Part shown: positions 1 through 11,817 of the stretch, in pieces
Position numbering within the stretch: position 1 is the first letter of the stretch
Layout of the letters: each line of letters starts with the position of its first letter
Assembly (NCBI RefSeq): GCF_002776525.5
Contig: NC_045441.1
Coordinates: 108,777,440 to 108,841,439 of the forward strand
Reading direction: 5' to 3'
DNA length: 64,000 nucleotides
DNA from: Piliocolobus tephrosceles
Lineage: Eukaryota; Chordata; Mammalia; Primates; Cercopithecidae
Notes under the pieces: generated by a model
Told to the model about the DNA's origin: nothing
What the model saw: the letters and a program-made list of their open reading frames with translations, nothing else
The model's database searches: none
Translations under genes and position numbers: made by a program

Positions 1-980
1 AGAAAGAATGAGGTACATAGACAACTGGAGGGTGAGCAAGGCAGTGAGGAGCTTCATTGAGCAACAGAACAGCTCTCAGGGGACCTGAAATAGGTAGCTC
101 CTTTCCACAGGCAGGTCATCCTGATGTGTGTCCAGCTCTCAGCAGAGAAGAGACCCACAGTGGGCGGCTCCTTTCCGCAGGCAGGCCATCCAGACATGTG
201 GAGACTCAGAGTGTGTAGCTCCTTTCCACAGCTGGTAGTCCTGATGTCTGCGTGAGTCTGGCTGGGGTTTTTATGGTCTCAGAAGGGAGGAAATGTATGC
301 TGATTGGTCCATGGGCGGCCATGGATGGGCCTGGAAAAAGCACCATAAGTTCTCACTCCAGGCTGAGGACTTCACCTGAAACTGACAGTCCAGCCCCCAG
401 GCTTCCGGCCCTGCTTGAAGGTCGGGTTTCACTAGGGACCCACCCCTTTCTGCCCAGAGCCTTTCTGCCTCCTGCCACCAACAACATGTCATCCATGGCC
501 CCCAGGCTGTTCCTACTGAGGAGCACCGGAAGGCCTGTGCCCTGAGCTTCCCTCAGTGCCTATTGGCATCCCTTCCATGCTCGTTGGCACCCAAAGTCCA
601 GAGGAGGCCCAGGTAGCAGGGTGCTGGCGTATCAGTGCCACCCCAAGTGTGTGCACACCCGGCCTGGTTGCAGCAACTCCCAGGCTCAGCCACAACTGTG
701 CTACACCCTGGAGTGGGTGCTGGGAGTTGGGAGAGGCCAGGCAGTGGGAGCAGGCACTTTCCAGCCTGTGGGAGCAAGGAGCTTTCTGGGCCCCCAAGAG
801 CACGGGGATGCCCGGCTGGGTGGCTGCAGCTGTGCCTAGGAGCATGGGGCCCCTGATGGGCTGACTCAGTAGAGGGCAGGGCTCCCACCTGTTCTGGCCC
901 CCACTGGCTCCACGGAGCATGCACCCCCACTGTGCCTCCACCACTGCATCCAGTGTCTTCCCAGTGGCCACTCCATCGTT
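1..980 (-). mobile_element. GC-rich antisense LTR-like block (endogenous retrovirus LTR, family not assigned)
   Basis: This block is far richer in G+C than the DNA to its right and reads like an LTR in reverse orientation. A 'cttcattgagcaa' string near 51-65 resembles an antisense polyadenylation/R region, and an inverted CCAAT box (gattgg) lies near 302. Positions 95-246 contain three related copies of a unit beginning gctcctttcc. Open frames of 70-150 codons occur on both strands but overlap in several frames and look like a by-product of base composition. The left edge is cut by the window. I cannot name the family, and it could be another GC-rich primate repeat. Confidence 0.4.
95..246. 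repeat. Three diverged tandem copies of a 50-70 bp unit
   Basis: Copies start near 95, 165 and 216. Each carries the core gctcctttcc(a/g)cag followed by a (g)gtc/gcc-atcc stretch. The spacing is unequal (70 then 51 bp) and the third copy is shortened. The array lies inside the LTR-like block and resembles the repeated U3 segments found in many ERV LTRs. Confidence 0.6.
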
Positions 981-1926
981 AGTATCCTATTTAAAGCTGT
1001 TGTTATCATCCCGCTAATGCTACGTAAGTTTGTTACATCTTTGTAGAAATGTAGCCATTTCTAGATAATAAGTTTCCAACAATATTTTTATTTACACTTT
1101 CTTCCTAAACTGTAGCCTCACTGCTTGCTATTATTCTTCTTGCCCCCCTCTTTACTTTCTTCAAGTAGCCTATGTTTATATTAGTAAAAATGATGGAGTA
1201 AACGTCTTTAAAAATTACCTCCTTGAGAAAAGCAATAAGAATATTGGCAAAAATTATCAAAACCAACTTTTTTAGAACTCTGAAAATTAACCAAATGCTT
1301 GAGGCACTAAAGGGATAATTGATTTAAGAACAACTTTAATTTTGTTATGAACATCAAGATTTGTGGCATTTTAACTTGTCCTATTCTCAGCCTTCTCCCA
1401 GCTCCATGGTAGCCTTAAAAATCAACAGCTCATAATTCCTGTGAAAATCTACAGTGTGTCAACTCTTTCAAAAATAAATGGAGATGGACCTCTGCAAAGA
1501 CATGATGCATAAAGTTGTTATTATTTGACCTCTCTGGTGGTTCTCTGGAAGACTCACTCACAAGGCTGTCTTTATTTGATCTTACTCAGCCTACTCACTG
1601 GAAACAGCCTTTCCCCTAGGGCATTTGTTGAAAACAATCAGAGATCATTGCTGAACATGTCGTGGTCCACAGAGATAGAAAACAGTTGGGGCAAATGATA
1701 GACTAACCTGTAAACTTAAAAGGAGAAGCTTGGGAATTAGATATCCATAGTTGGCTTTGAAAAGCTCTGCCATGTCACTAGGAACGTAGAAGGCCACACA
1801 TATGCATAGTGCTATATGTCTTCCCAGGGCCACCTGAGAAGGCCCTAAGATTTACTAGTGGCTAACATGAGGCTCTGTGCAAGTAGGTAATGAAAGCTAT
1901 AGCAGACTTGCTAAGTGCCCGACTGA
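981..1926. other. A+T-rich intergenic stretch, nothing recognised
   Basis: No open frame with coding character and no repeat family I recognise. A 62-codon minus frame at 1645-1833 has no supporting feature. Confidence 0.5.
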
Positions 1927-1939
1927 GTGTTGAAGGGAT

Positions 1940-2215
1940 GCCCCATCACACACAGAATTCCTCAACAAAGACTGGAAGACATCTATAGCACACTCACCCC
2001 AACAACAAAATCCACATTATTTTCAGGTGCGCATGGAACATTCTCTAGCACAGGCCATATGGTAAGCCATACAACAAGTCTCAATAAATGTAAAAGGCTT
2101 GAAATCACACAAAATGTGTTCTCCAACTACAATGAAATGAAATTAGAAACTGATAATACAAGGAAAATTGAAAAATCAAAATACTTGGAAATTTAACAAC
2201 ACATTTCTAAGTAAT
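1940..2215 (+). mobile_element. L1 ORF2 fragment (old L1)
   Basis: The sequence matches the L1 ORF2 endonuclease-to-linker stretch in sense orientation. It has the familiar run from 'acaacaaaatccacatt' through 'gcatggaacattctc' and 'aatttaacaacaca'. One frame (1927-2196) stays open for 89 codons but lacks an L1 start and end. It is a short truncated fossil with no terminal poly(A) visible. Confidence 0.75.
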
Positions 2216-2366
2216 CAAGGGTTCCACCTTGGTAGGCATGGGATTGGTCAGTGTTAGTCCTATTGATGATTGTCAGTGATGAGCCTGAAGGCAAGAGCTG
2301 GTGTTTGGCAGGGCCTAGGAAGTGCTGCTGTGTTCAATTTTCAAATATTTCTTAGATCTGCTTTTG

Positions 2367-2388
2367 TAAACAAACAAACAAACAAACC
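2367..2388 (+). repeat. (CAAA)n simple repeat
   Basis: About five imperfect CAAA units. A pyrimidine-rich tract follows at 2550-2580. Confidence 0.7.
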
Positions 2389-2969
2389 TTGAATGGTGTC
2401 CCAGATAAAGTCTCAATCCCATTATAATCCAACCTATGAATCTGTTGATCCATTACTCATTATAACCTAACTCAGCTGCCCAGCCAGGTAGATCCCTCAA
2501 AGTCTCATAATGCAGAATGTGCCTTCCCATCCTCTGTGCCTTGGCTATGCTTTTTTTCTTTTTTTCTTTTTTCTTTTTTCATTTTGAGTGCCTGCTCTCA
2601 TGTCCCTCTGTTATAAAAACAATATATCATACGCATGTATAGTTTTACAAACTATAAAGCGATATATAAATATGAACTATATTTACTAGAATCCACACCC
2701 TGCAAGAACTAGTTTTTGGCTCCCTCCTTCCAGGAAAACTTACTAAACCCCTATAACTCTCAGTGATTGCCTTTTTCTTTTCTATATTTTCTGCCTGCTT
2801 ATCTTCCTTCAAGCATTCTGAATTTTGTGATAATCATTTCTTGGTTTTGTCACAGTATTTATTATAAGCTGTTTTATTTTGCCTATTTTTTAACTTCACA
2901 TAAAAGCAGTCATAACATATTCAGGCTTCTGTACTTTGTTCTTTATTCTTTTCACAGGTGGCTGTTAGT

Positions 2970-3198
2970 TAATTTCAGTAGGTATTATATACATGCTGCA
3001 AAAAGTCAAAACAATACAAAACAATACACAATAAACTAAAAATCCCTGCCTCCTCCCATATTGCTGCCACTCTATGGACCCCTTTATTTTCTCCCCATAG
3101 ATAATCACTCATTAATTTATTTTGAATCTTTCCAATATGAACAAATACAATTATATTTTTATGTTTCTCGATTTTTGATTTTTAAAAATAAACATCTT
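2970..3198 (-). mobile_element. Old antisense L1 (L1ME-like), left part
   Basis: This flank and the one right of the Alu (3496-4330) read as one diverged L1 3' region in reverse orientation, split by the Alu. The left boundary is approximate because decay is heavy. Confidence 0.5.
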
Positions 3199-3495
3199 GG
3201 CTGGGTGTGGTGGCTCATGCTTATAATCCCAGCACTTTGAGAGGCTGAGGCGGGCAGATTATGAGGTCAGGAGTTTGAGACCAGCCTGGCCAACAGAGTA
3301 AAACTCCGTCTCAACTAAAAATACAAAAATTAGCTGGGTGTGGTGGCAGGCACCTGTAATCCCAGCTACTCAGGAGGCTGAGGCAGGAGAATCACTTGAA
3401 CTCGGGAAACAGAGGTTGCAGTGAGCCGAGATCGCGCCATTGCACTCCAGCCTGGGTGACAGGGCGAAACTCTGTCTCAAAACAAACAAACAAAA
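3199..3495 (+). mobile_element. Alu SINE, sense orientation
   Basis: A complete dimeric Alu from 'ggctgggtgtggtggctcat' to an A-rich tail with CAAA units. Both arms are present (second arm near 3340) with an A-rich linker. A short imperfect duplication flanks it, ending in '(a)aacatctt' before and '(c)acatctt' after. It sits inside an older antisense L1. Confidence 0.97.
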
Positions 3496-4330
3496 ACACA
3501 TCTTATTACATATAGATCTTTCCACATCCTTAATGCAAAGCACATTCTCATTCTTTTTTATAACTACATAACATTCCATAATGTACATCTACTATAGTTT
3601 CTATACCAGTCCTCTATTAATGGACATGACTATTCTCTAATATTTTACTAATACAATGTGCAGATCATAACATACGTCATTTCTTATGTGTGCATGTATT
3701 TCTGTAGGATAAATCTCTGTGAGTGGGACTCCTGGGTCAAAGGTGAGATACATTTGTAATGTTGATAGACATTACCAAATTATACTTCATAAAGAATATA
3801 CTATTTTGTACTCATACCAATGATATACGGGTGCCTCTTTCCCTTCAGCATCACTAAATTTAATTTTTGCTAATTTAATAACGAAAAATGCATCTGATTG
3901 TAGTTTAATTTAAATTCTCTTATTATGAAAGAAGTTGTGTATTTTTCTTATGTTTATAATAATTTATTTGACTTTTCTGTGAACTGGTTTTAGAGTCCTT
4001 TGCACATTCTTCTCTTAGATTATTGATACTTTAAAAAATAAATTCCTAGCATATTAATTCTGAATAATTATTTTCCCCTCTGGTTTGCCATTTGTCTTCT
4101 GACTTTGCTTATGATGGTTTTGTCACAAAAAAGATTGTTTAATGTAATCAGTTTTGCCAGTTTTAAAACAACTTCTACATTTTGAATCAAAGTTAGAATG
4201 GACTCTCCTAACATAATTTTATAAAGAAGTTCTCTTCTGTTGTCTTTTCTAGTACTTAATAATTTCATTTAAACATTTGAGTTTATATTGCTCTATGGTA
4301 TAAGGAATAGATCTAACTATATCTTTTCTA
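3496..4330 (-). mobile_element. Old antisense L1 (L1ME-like), right part
   Basis: It shows the reversed 3' ORF2 pattern of old L1s: 'cattccataatgtacat', then 'attaatggacatgac', then 'gggactcctgggtcaaagg', then a decayed stretch ending near 'gttgcctgattgctcc'. All frames are broken. It is the continuation of 2970-3198 beyond the Alu. Subfamily is tentative. Confidence 0.65.
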
Positions 4331-7185
4331 AGTGGAGTTGCCTGATTGCTCCAAGCCAATATTGTATATAAGGTTCAATGTCAATGCATATAACTCTAGT
4401 TAATTCATTTTAAATGTTGAATTTCAAAGTGTGAATATAAATAATGTCTTTATCTTCTCCACCGATAATGAGTATTTTAATTTCTTCCAGTGTTTTGCCA
4501 TTATGAATAGATCTGTTGTAAACATACTTATTCATGTCTTATTTTTTAAGTCTGCAGCACTTACTCTCACTTATACCTTGCATTAATTTAATAACTGAAT
4601 TGCTATTTAACTATTTCCTATCATTTACTCATTCTTTTTTTAACTAGGATTTAATGAAAGGTCATCTTACATCTTTGAACTATATGCCATATTGACTAGG
4701 AGAGGAATAAGCTCTCAGTGGGAAATGAATTGAATTTAGGTGAATTAACTTGAATAGAATTAGTAGCCTGCTGTGGGCAGAGAAATGTAATATAAAATTA
4801 ACTATTTCCTAATAATTCACCAAAACCAGAAAAAAATGGGATGAAGAAAATTGTGCACATATTTTCACCATATTATTTTTTAAGATTACGGAGAGATTAA
4901 ATCTTAACCAGTAGCAAAGAAACCAATTAATTAATTCATCTGCCTTTGATACCTATAATTTCTCATGTGCATAGGAACACTGATGCAGTTTCTGTGACCT
5001 ATCAAAAGCAGATGAAATATGACGGAAAATTTGTTGCACAATTTACTTCTCACTGATCCAAAAAGACCATGTTGTCCTTATTTGGCATATTTTTCACATC
5101 ATTATTTTGACTAATCTATTTGTTTAAATGATAGGCGTCTTGAAGTTACTACATCCTCTTATGGTAGAAGCAAACGTTATGTCTTTCAGAATGCATTCCA
5201 AGCTAGGTTTCTATCCAGGGATTAAAAGCCTAAGCTTTAAGTGAACAAAATCTACATCTCTTTTAGAACTGTAATCGATTTTCCTCCTTACCCTGCTATC
5301 ACAGCAAGTGCTATACTAAAATAGTCACCAATAGGCTTGTGCTATCCCTTTTTAGGGATGATTCAACTTATGAAAAATAAATTAGCAGCTGTTGTTCACA
5401 CTGAGGCTTACCAGAGACTCCTGTTTATATTACAGTTAAGAGGCAATCTGACAATGACAACATTTCCATTAACCATAACATACTGAGCTCTCGGGAAATG
5501 GTATGCCCAAGGGAAAGCAGTTTTAAAAATGAGATCTTGTGTAAATGTTTAAAGAAAAATGTATTAAATGATAATTTAATAGATAGAATTTTTAATTATT
5601 AAGTAAAATTATTTAGTAGTAATAACCCATTAAGACAACATATTGTGTTGTAATTTATACAGAATTTGCTTAAATTTGCATGGTGCTTATGGTCCTTTGA
5701 TCATACAATGTTTCCACTGCTATTTTGATTGCTGAGTAACACTTTGAAAAGCCCTTACTGCTTATTCCTAAAAGGTAATCTTTCTAATCATTCTACACAG
5801 GGAGCATGCTGCCATAGAGAATCATTCCACAAATGCCACTCAGTACTCACTGTGTTTGCCCACAAGAAATTATTTGTTTTAAAAATGATGTGAAATTCTC
5901 CATTCTGAGACACATAGGAATTCCTAGCCAATTACCTCAATAAACTCCAATGCTATGATGCCTCACATTTCTATTTCACAATCCCATCTTTTATTCACAT
6001 TTTCTTGGTTTGCTGAGGAAAAGAGCAAGCATATGTCTAACATTATTGTTAATACTTAACATTCATTCATGAGAAAAACAGTCTATATCTTTCCTTTCTG
6101 GTTTTTATATCATTTCTAAATTTATTCAACAATTTAAAAGGGATTATTCTCTGCTCTGGATTTCTGCTTAAAATAAACCTTACTGTAATTTGGTGGAATA
6201 GTATGGAGTCTTTTTCAATCAAAAAAAAATGTTTCTAGAGTAGAAAATGAGTTTTTTGTACCAGCATTTGCCTTAAGATTATAAAGAGCAGCAGCGGGTA
6301 ATGATACCTCATGACTCTTTAGTTTAATGAGAAGAGAAAACTCAGTTGATCACAGATCATTCCCAGGGTTTTTCAAACCTCAATTTGTAAAGACCAGGCC
6401 TCTTTTGTCTGGTTATGGAAGATGTGACCTGGAACTGTCTGTAGCTATGTTCCCTATGACATGGAAAAACTCTTCTAAGAGAATGAATCTGGAGTGCTGC
6501 AAGAAACAGAGAAAGAGAGTATTCTAATGGTGTTCAAATCTCTTTTGAGTGATCCTTAAAGGTAGTTCCAACTACCTTTCTCTCACTGTTACATAAAGCC
6601 AATAAAACCCCAACTGGCTTAAACTAGTTCAAATTATGTCCCTGTCATATGCAACTAGATAACAGCAAGACATTTAGGTATTATACCTAAAAGTGGAGTT
6701 TTACAAAGTAAAAACCATAAAATGTGGTTCTATTCGAGGTGGGAGACCAGGAGGAGATAGCAATCCTTTGAAAATGATATCAAGGGAGTTGATTAAATCT
6801 GTTTCCAGTTTTCTGTTAGGACATAGGCCATATACACAAAAGCTGTTACTGAAGAGGATTTCATAGCAAATGTCAGGGTATCGGAGGGTGTTGGTGAACT
6901 TTTGCCACCTTCAATAAATTACAGGAAAGAAACAAGCTAGGATCTTTTTTTCTGATTCATCAGACAGAATAAAAAGTTCATTAGTATGGAACAGCAATTT
7001 TTTAAGAGAAACTCTGGCTGTCGCCAGAAATTCAAGATAGCAAAAGTCAAAAAATCATGGGTCCTGCTGAGGTACAAAAACTGAACGTGTTGTCCTATAT
7101 CAACCAGAGTGTATTAGCTTAGAATAGTGTTTTTCAGGAGTCAGAGAAATGGGGGCAGTTTGATCTCCCATGATACATCAAGTTA
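4331..7185. other. A+T-rich intergenic stretch, no gene recognised
   Basis: About 2.9 kb of mostly single-copy-looking, A+T-rich sequence. The longest open frame is 66 codons (6327-6527) with no coding signature. Fragments of very old repeats may be present, but none is clear enough to call. Confidence 0.5.
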
Positions 7186-8461
7186 CAGTCATGTATCTCT
7201 TAACAACAGGGATATTTTGAGAAATGTATGGTTAGGTGATTTCATCTGTGTGTGAACATCACAGAGTGTACTTCCCCAAACCCAAATGAGATAGCCACTG
7301 CACACCTAGGCAATATGGCACAGCCTATTGTTCCTAGGCTACTAACTAGTACAGCATGTTACTGTACTGAATACTGTAGGCAATTGTGACACAATGTTAT
7401 TTGTGTATCTAAACATACCTCAACATAGAAAAGGTACAGTAAAAATACATATAAAAGATTTAAAATGGTATGTCTGTGTAGGGCACTTACTATGAATAGA
7501 GCTTGCAGGACTGGAAGTTGCTCTGGGTGAGTGAGTGAGTGAATGGTGAATGAAGATGAGGGCCTAGGACAATACTGCACACCACTGTAGACTTTATAAA
7601 CTCTCTACACTTAGGCTACAAAAAATTTAAAGTAGCTTTATTTCTTCAATAATAAATTAGCCTTGACTTACTGTGACTTTTTTACTTCATAATTGTTTAA
7701 ACTTTTAAAGATAGTTTTTAACTCTTTTGTAATAGCACTTAGCTTAAAATGCAAATATATTGTACAAAAATATTTTCTTTCTTATATGTTTATTCTATAA
7801 GCTTTTTTGATTTTTTCTTTTGATTTACTTTTTGATCCTTTTTTATTTTTTTATTTTTATTATTATTATACTTTAAGTTCTAAGGTACATGTGCATAACG
7901 TGCAGGTTTGTTACATATGTTTGATCCTTTTTAATTAAAAATTAAGATGCAAACACACACATTAGCCTAGGCGTTCACAGGGCCTGATTCATCAATATCA
8001 CCATCTTCCTTCTCCACATCTTGTCACACTGAAAGGTTTTCAGAGGCAATAACATGCATGGAGCTTCTATCTCCTATGATAGCAATGCCTTCTTCTGGAA
8101 TACCTCCTGAAGCACCTGCCTGAGGTTGTTTTATGGTTAATTTTTTTCATAAGTATGAGTACACACCAAAATAATAAAATGTTAGTATTATAAATACCTA
8201 AACCAGTAACATAGTTGTTTATCATCATTGTCAAGTATTATATACTGTGCATAATTTTATGGCTATAATTTTATATAACTGGCAGCACAATGGATTTGTT
8301 TTGGCAGCATAACTACAAACACATGCATTATGTGTTGTACTATAACATTATAATGGTTAGTGTCACTTGGCTATACAAATTTTCAGCTCCATTACAATCT
8401 TATGGGACCACCACCTTATGGGCAGTCATTGACTGAAACATCATTATTTGGTGCATGACTG
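7186..8461 (+). mobile_element. Tigger-type (pogo/TcMar) DNA transposon fossil with internal L1 insertion
   Basis: The element starts 'cagtcatg' at 7186 and ends in the reverse complement 'catgactg' at 8461, so both terminal inverted repeats survive. A TA dinucleotide precedes the left end, as expected for this superfamily; the right TA has mutated. The interior follows the non-autonomous Tigger pattern I know (for example 'gcatgttactgtactgaata' and 'ggcctaggacaatactg'). No transposase frame is intact. A 76-bp L1 fragment lies inside. Tigger3/Golem is my best family guess. Confidence 0.8.
7831..7932 (-). mobile_element. Extremely truncated L1 3' end with target-site duplication
   Basis: Positions 7844-7919 are the terminal stretch of a primate L1 3' UTR in reverse (T-rich tail, then 'atactttaagttct', 'aacgtgcaggtttgttacat'). 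It is flanked by 'tttgatcctttt' at 7831 and again at 7920. Removing the insert and one copy joins the Tigger halves. It is a 5'-truncated retrotransposition event. Confidence 0.88.
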
Positions 8462-8689
8462 TGTCTTCTCTGTACTTCCTGCCTAAATCCTCTAAAACTC
8501 TAATTTCAAAGCACAGAAACCTGGAATCAATCCCCATACAAGATAAAACTTTCTATCATCTCTGGCCATCTTAGACAGTGATCTCAATTTAAACAGGCCT
8601 TTAAATTGAGGATAGAAGAAATAGAAAGAGGTTTAAACCTGTTGCTTAGAGATTAAAAACTAGGGTTACAGGCTAGAGATACAAATATT

Positions 8690-9270
8690 TTACTCAGTAA
8701 GTGTAGCAGATTGTATCTTCTAAAGTTAGACACAAAAATATTTCCCATACCACATTCTCACTATGTAATATGGATACTCTAACTATTGCATAATGTGATC
8801 TATGTCCCCTGAATCCTGAATGGACCTTTATGACTGCCTCAACCAAGAGAGTTTAGTGAAAGTGATACCATAAACTTATGAGGCTAGTTCAGAAAAATGC
8901 CATATACTTCCAGCTTGCTCTCCTAGAATACGCAGTCCCGGAACCCAGCTATCAGACTGCGAGCAACTGGCCCATGAAGAAAAATCACAAGCTGAGGGCA
9001 TGTAAAGAGACTCTCACTGATAGTCCTAGTCAACAGCCAGTATCAACCAGATATATAAAGACAGCGCTAGATGATTCTGGCCCCCAGCTAGATGACTGAG
9101 TCATCACCAGCCTTCAACACTTCCAGTTGAAGCCCCATACACCATGGAAAAAGACTGTCTTACCGTGCTCTGTTCTAATTCCTGGCCCATACACTTTTTA
9201 AGCCTACTAAAATGACTGTGTTACGCCACTAACTTTGGAATGGTTTGTCACAAAGCAATAAATACTACCA
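8690..9270 (+). mobile_element. MLT1-type MaLR LTR
   Basis: The right end has the standard MLT1 finish: 'ctaactttggaatggtttgtcac' decays from the consensus 'ttggggtaatttgttac', followed by 'aaagcaataaatacta'. The rest is diverged. It may be the 5' LTR of a decayed MaLR element extending to about 11800. Confidence 0.65.
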
Positions 9271-9391
9271 CAGCCTGTGGGTACTAGTAGTGGAGTGCTG
9301 CCAAAAAGAAAATCTGAAACATGTGGCATTGGTTATAGACAGAAGAGAGCAGAAACTCAAAGTGCCTTGCGATAACTATTTGAAAGTTTAT

Positions 9392-9626
9392 CAAGCTTGT
9401 CCAACCCACAGCCCGCAGGCCACATGCAGCCCAGGATGGCTTTGAATGCAGCCCAACACAAATTTGTAAACTTTCTTAAAACATTATGACTTTTCTTTGC
9501 TTTTTTTTTTTTTTTTTTTAAATTTTGGCTCATCAACTACCATTAGTGTTAGTGTGTTTTATGTGTGGCCCAAGATGATTCTTCTTCTGCTGTGGCCCAG
9601 GGAAGCCAAAAGATTGGACACCCCTG
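9392..9626 (-). mobile_element. MER1-type (hAT-Charlie) non-autonomous DNA transposon
   Basis: It begins 'caagcttgtccaaccc' and ends 'agattggacacccctg', the two inverted termini of MER1. The interior 'gcagcccaggatggctttga' and 'gtgtggcccaagatgattct' fits. The central T-run (9501-9519) is typical. No clear 8-bp duplication remains. Confidence 0.85.
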
Positions 9627-10971
9627 CCTCTTAAATGGTTTCTAAGAGATACTTAGCTAAAGTGAAAGGCCTCAAGGAGGCTGTCAGTGAGGGCTTAACA
9701 GAAAGGTACGGTGAATGTTACTAGGAACTGGAGGAAGGGAAGCAATTGGTATGTACTGGCAGAAAGTTTGCCAAGATTGTTTTCTGCGATAATGTAGAAA
9801 ATAGAAAAAGTAACTAAAATTTGATGATTGCAGAGTATTAAAAGGGCACCTATGACAAAATTTGAGAGGAGAGAAGAACTAAAGAATGCACTATTAAACA
9901 AAAAAGACTGTTAATTCCTGGGTTCTAAAGTAAAGCTGCTTCTCATACCCAGGATTTCCATATGGAAAATAATTTTTTAAATTAAGAAACAACTTCTGGG
10001 CAACGATCAAGTCCAGCGTGTCTTTGTGAAGATTAAGTGTCTTTGTGAAGACTTCAGAAATACATAACATAGTGACTGATATATAACCTTTCAGAGAGAC
10101 AAAAGGCCCCCTAGGTATCTTCGAGTGGACCACATAGATATTACACATTACAAAGAAAAGGTTTCTAAGAATACTAAATGTGTTATCCAAAGAAAGTTCC
10201 GCAGTTTGAGCTCAAGATAAGGAAAGAATAATTGCAAAGAGATTTGTAGGTGTAGCTTTGACCTAATAGAATGTATTATATGTTGATACATAAGAAACTC
10301 ACAAGATTTTTTAAAGTAATTGTAACAGTACAGACTTAACAGGCAGAGTCAGTACAGCTCCATCGAACAGGCAGTTCCTCTGAACTCCCAAGTTTGCAAG
10401 CTGGAAGCTGGTTAAAAGAATGACTCAGGTGTAAACATGGAGTGTTTTTGGTGGAAAAAGAAGATGACTGACTCAGATATCAGAATGAAGAGCCCAGAAG
10501 GTGAAAACAAGATCCATGAAAAACAATCTTTAAAGAGCAAGAATAAGCCCTAGTCAAGAAAGTGACAACACAACCCTGGCTGGATTTCAGAACTGCTGTG
10601 GAACAGTGACTGTTAGGTGCTTCCTGTTTTACCCACATTTGAAGGGATTTTGTACAGCAGATATTCTAGGACTATCTCAGTACATGCTGAGTGTGTGTGA
10701 AGAATGGATAACTTGTCCCTTTAATTCAGAGCTTTTCAGATCAAGAGGAATGGTACTCAAGCAGCTATACTAATTAACCACACCTGAGGAGCAGCGTCCA
10801 CACCTAGACTTGATTCAGATGACAGGTACTCGACTGAGCTGTGGAGACTTGAAGATCTTAAAGGAAGAAATCATTCTATTAGGCAGATGGAAAGAATGTG
10901 AGCTTTTGTGTTCCCAGGGCAGATGGCAAAAGAGTATATTTTCCGAAGAAGATTGCAACCGTATCTCCCAT
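9627..10971 (+). mobile_element. Possible MaLR internal sequence between two MLT1-like LTRs
   Basis: This 1.3 kb has no intact frame. It lies between an MLT1 LTR (8690-9270) and a second diverged LTR-like stretch (11413-11800), a layout consistent with a decayed MLT1 provirus. A short tandem duplication of 'gtgtctttgtgaaga' lies at 10018-10051. The call rests mainly on position. Confidence 0.3.
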
Positions 10972-11428
10972 TCCACATACTCTTCTTTTCTTTTTTTTTT
11001 TTTTTTTTTTAGATGGAGTCTTGCTCTGTNNNNNNNNNNNNNNNNNNNNNNNNNNNNNNNNNNNNNNNNNNNNNNNNNNNNNNNNNNNNNNNNNNNNNNN
11101 NNNNNNNNNNNNNNNNNNNNNNNNNNNNNAGATGGAGTCTTGCTCTGTCATCCAGGCTGGAGTGCAGTGGCACGATCTCGGCTCACTGCAAGCTCTGCCT
11201 CCCGGGTTCACGCCATTCTCCTGCCTCAGCTTCCCGAGTAGTTGGGACTACAGGCGCCCGCCACCATGCCCGGCTAATTTTTTTTGTATTTTTTAGTAGA
11301 GATGGGGTTTCACCATGTTAGCCAGGATGGTTTCGATCTCCTGACCTCATGATCTGCCCGTCTCGGCCTCCCAAAGTGCTAGGATTACAGGCGTGAGCCA
11401 CTGCGCCCGGCCTCCACATACTCCTCTT
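10972..11428 (-). mobile_element. Alu SINE, antisense, interrupted by a 100-N gap
   Basis: Poly(T) starts at 10991, Alu sequence at 11011, and the element ends in 'gcgcccggcc' at 11412. A duplication flanks it: 'tccacatactcttctt' from 10972 and 'tccacatactcctctt' from 11413, one mismatch. The Alu is therefore a single insertion and the gap is internal to it. Confidence 0.95.
11030..11129. other. Assembly gap (100 N)
   Basis: Exactly 100 N. The 19 bases before it (11011-11029) are identical to the 19 after it (11130-11148), both being the start of the antisense Alu, so the two sides probably overlap and little may be missing. Confidence 0.98.
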
Positions 11429-11817
11429 AAATAACGAATACTACATGACTTTGAAAGCCAGTTCATAAAAATGTCATGAACTCCACTTTACTCTTTTGGA
11501 ACATTTTCCTTTGAAACCCAGTCACCATTCATACAGACACCAAAGCAACTCACAGAAGCCTACCTGGAGAGGAAATGATGCCCCAGCTGACAGCCAGCCA
11601 GCACTAACTTGCCAATGAATTGCCCCATTTGGGCCATCTCAGCTGATGTTGTATTCATCAGAGAAAAGATATCCTTACCTTTCCTGCCCAAACTGCAGAT
11701 TTTTGAGCAAAATTAATGATTAGGGTTTTTTTTTTTTTTTTTTTTTTTAAATCAACTGCGTTTTGAGGTATTTCTTTAACACAACAACAGCTGATCCATT
11801 TCTGGCCTCATGTATAG
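11429..11817 (+). mobile_element. Diverged LTR-like stretch (MLT1-like) with poly(T)
   Basis: The wording 'ccagttcataaaaatgtcatgaactcc' is loosely comparable with 8870-8920, suggesting a second, more decayed MLT1-like LTR. A T-run of about 23 lies at 11726-11748. Weak call. Confidence 0.3.

Noticed and set aside
513..971. 152-codon minus-strand frame
   Set aside because: Lies in the GC-rich LTR-like block and overlaps other open frames; composition effect.
10810..11321. Open frames spanning the N run
   Set aside because: They are joined only by undetermined bases and an Alu; not genes.
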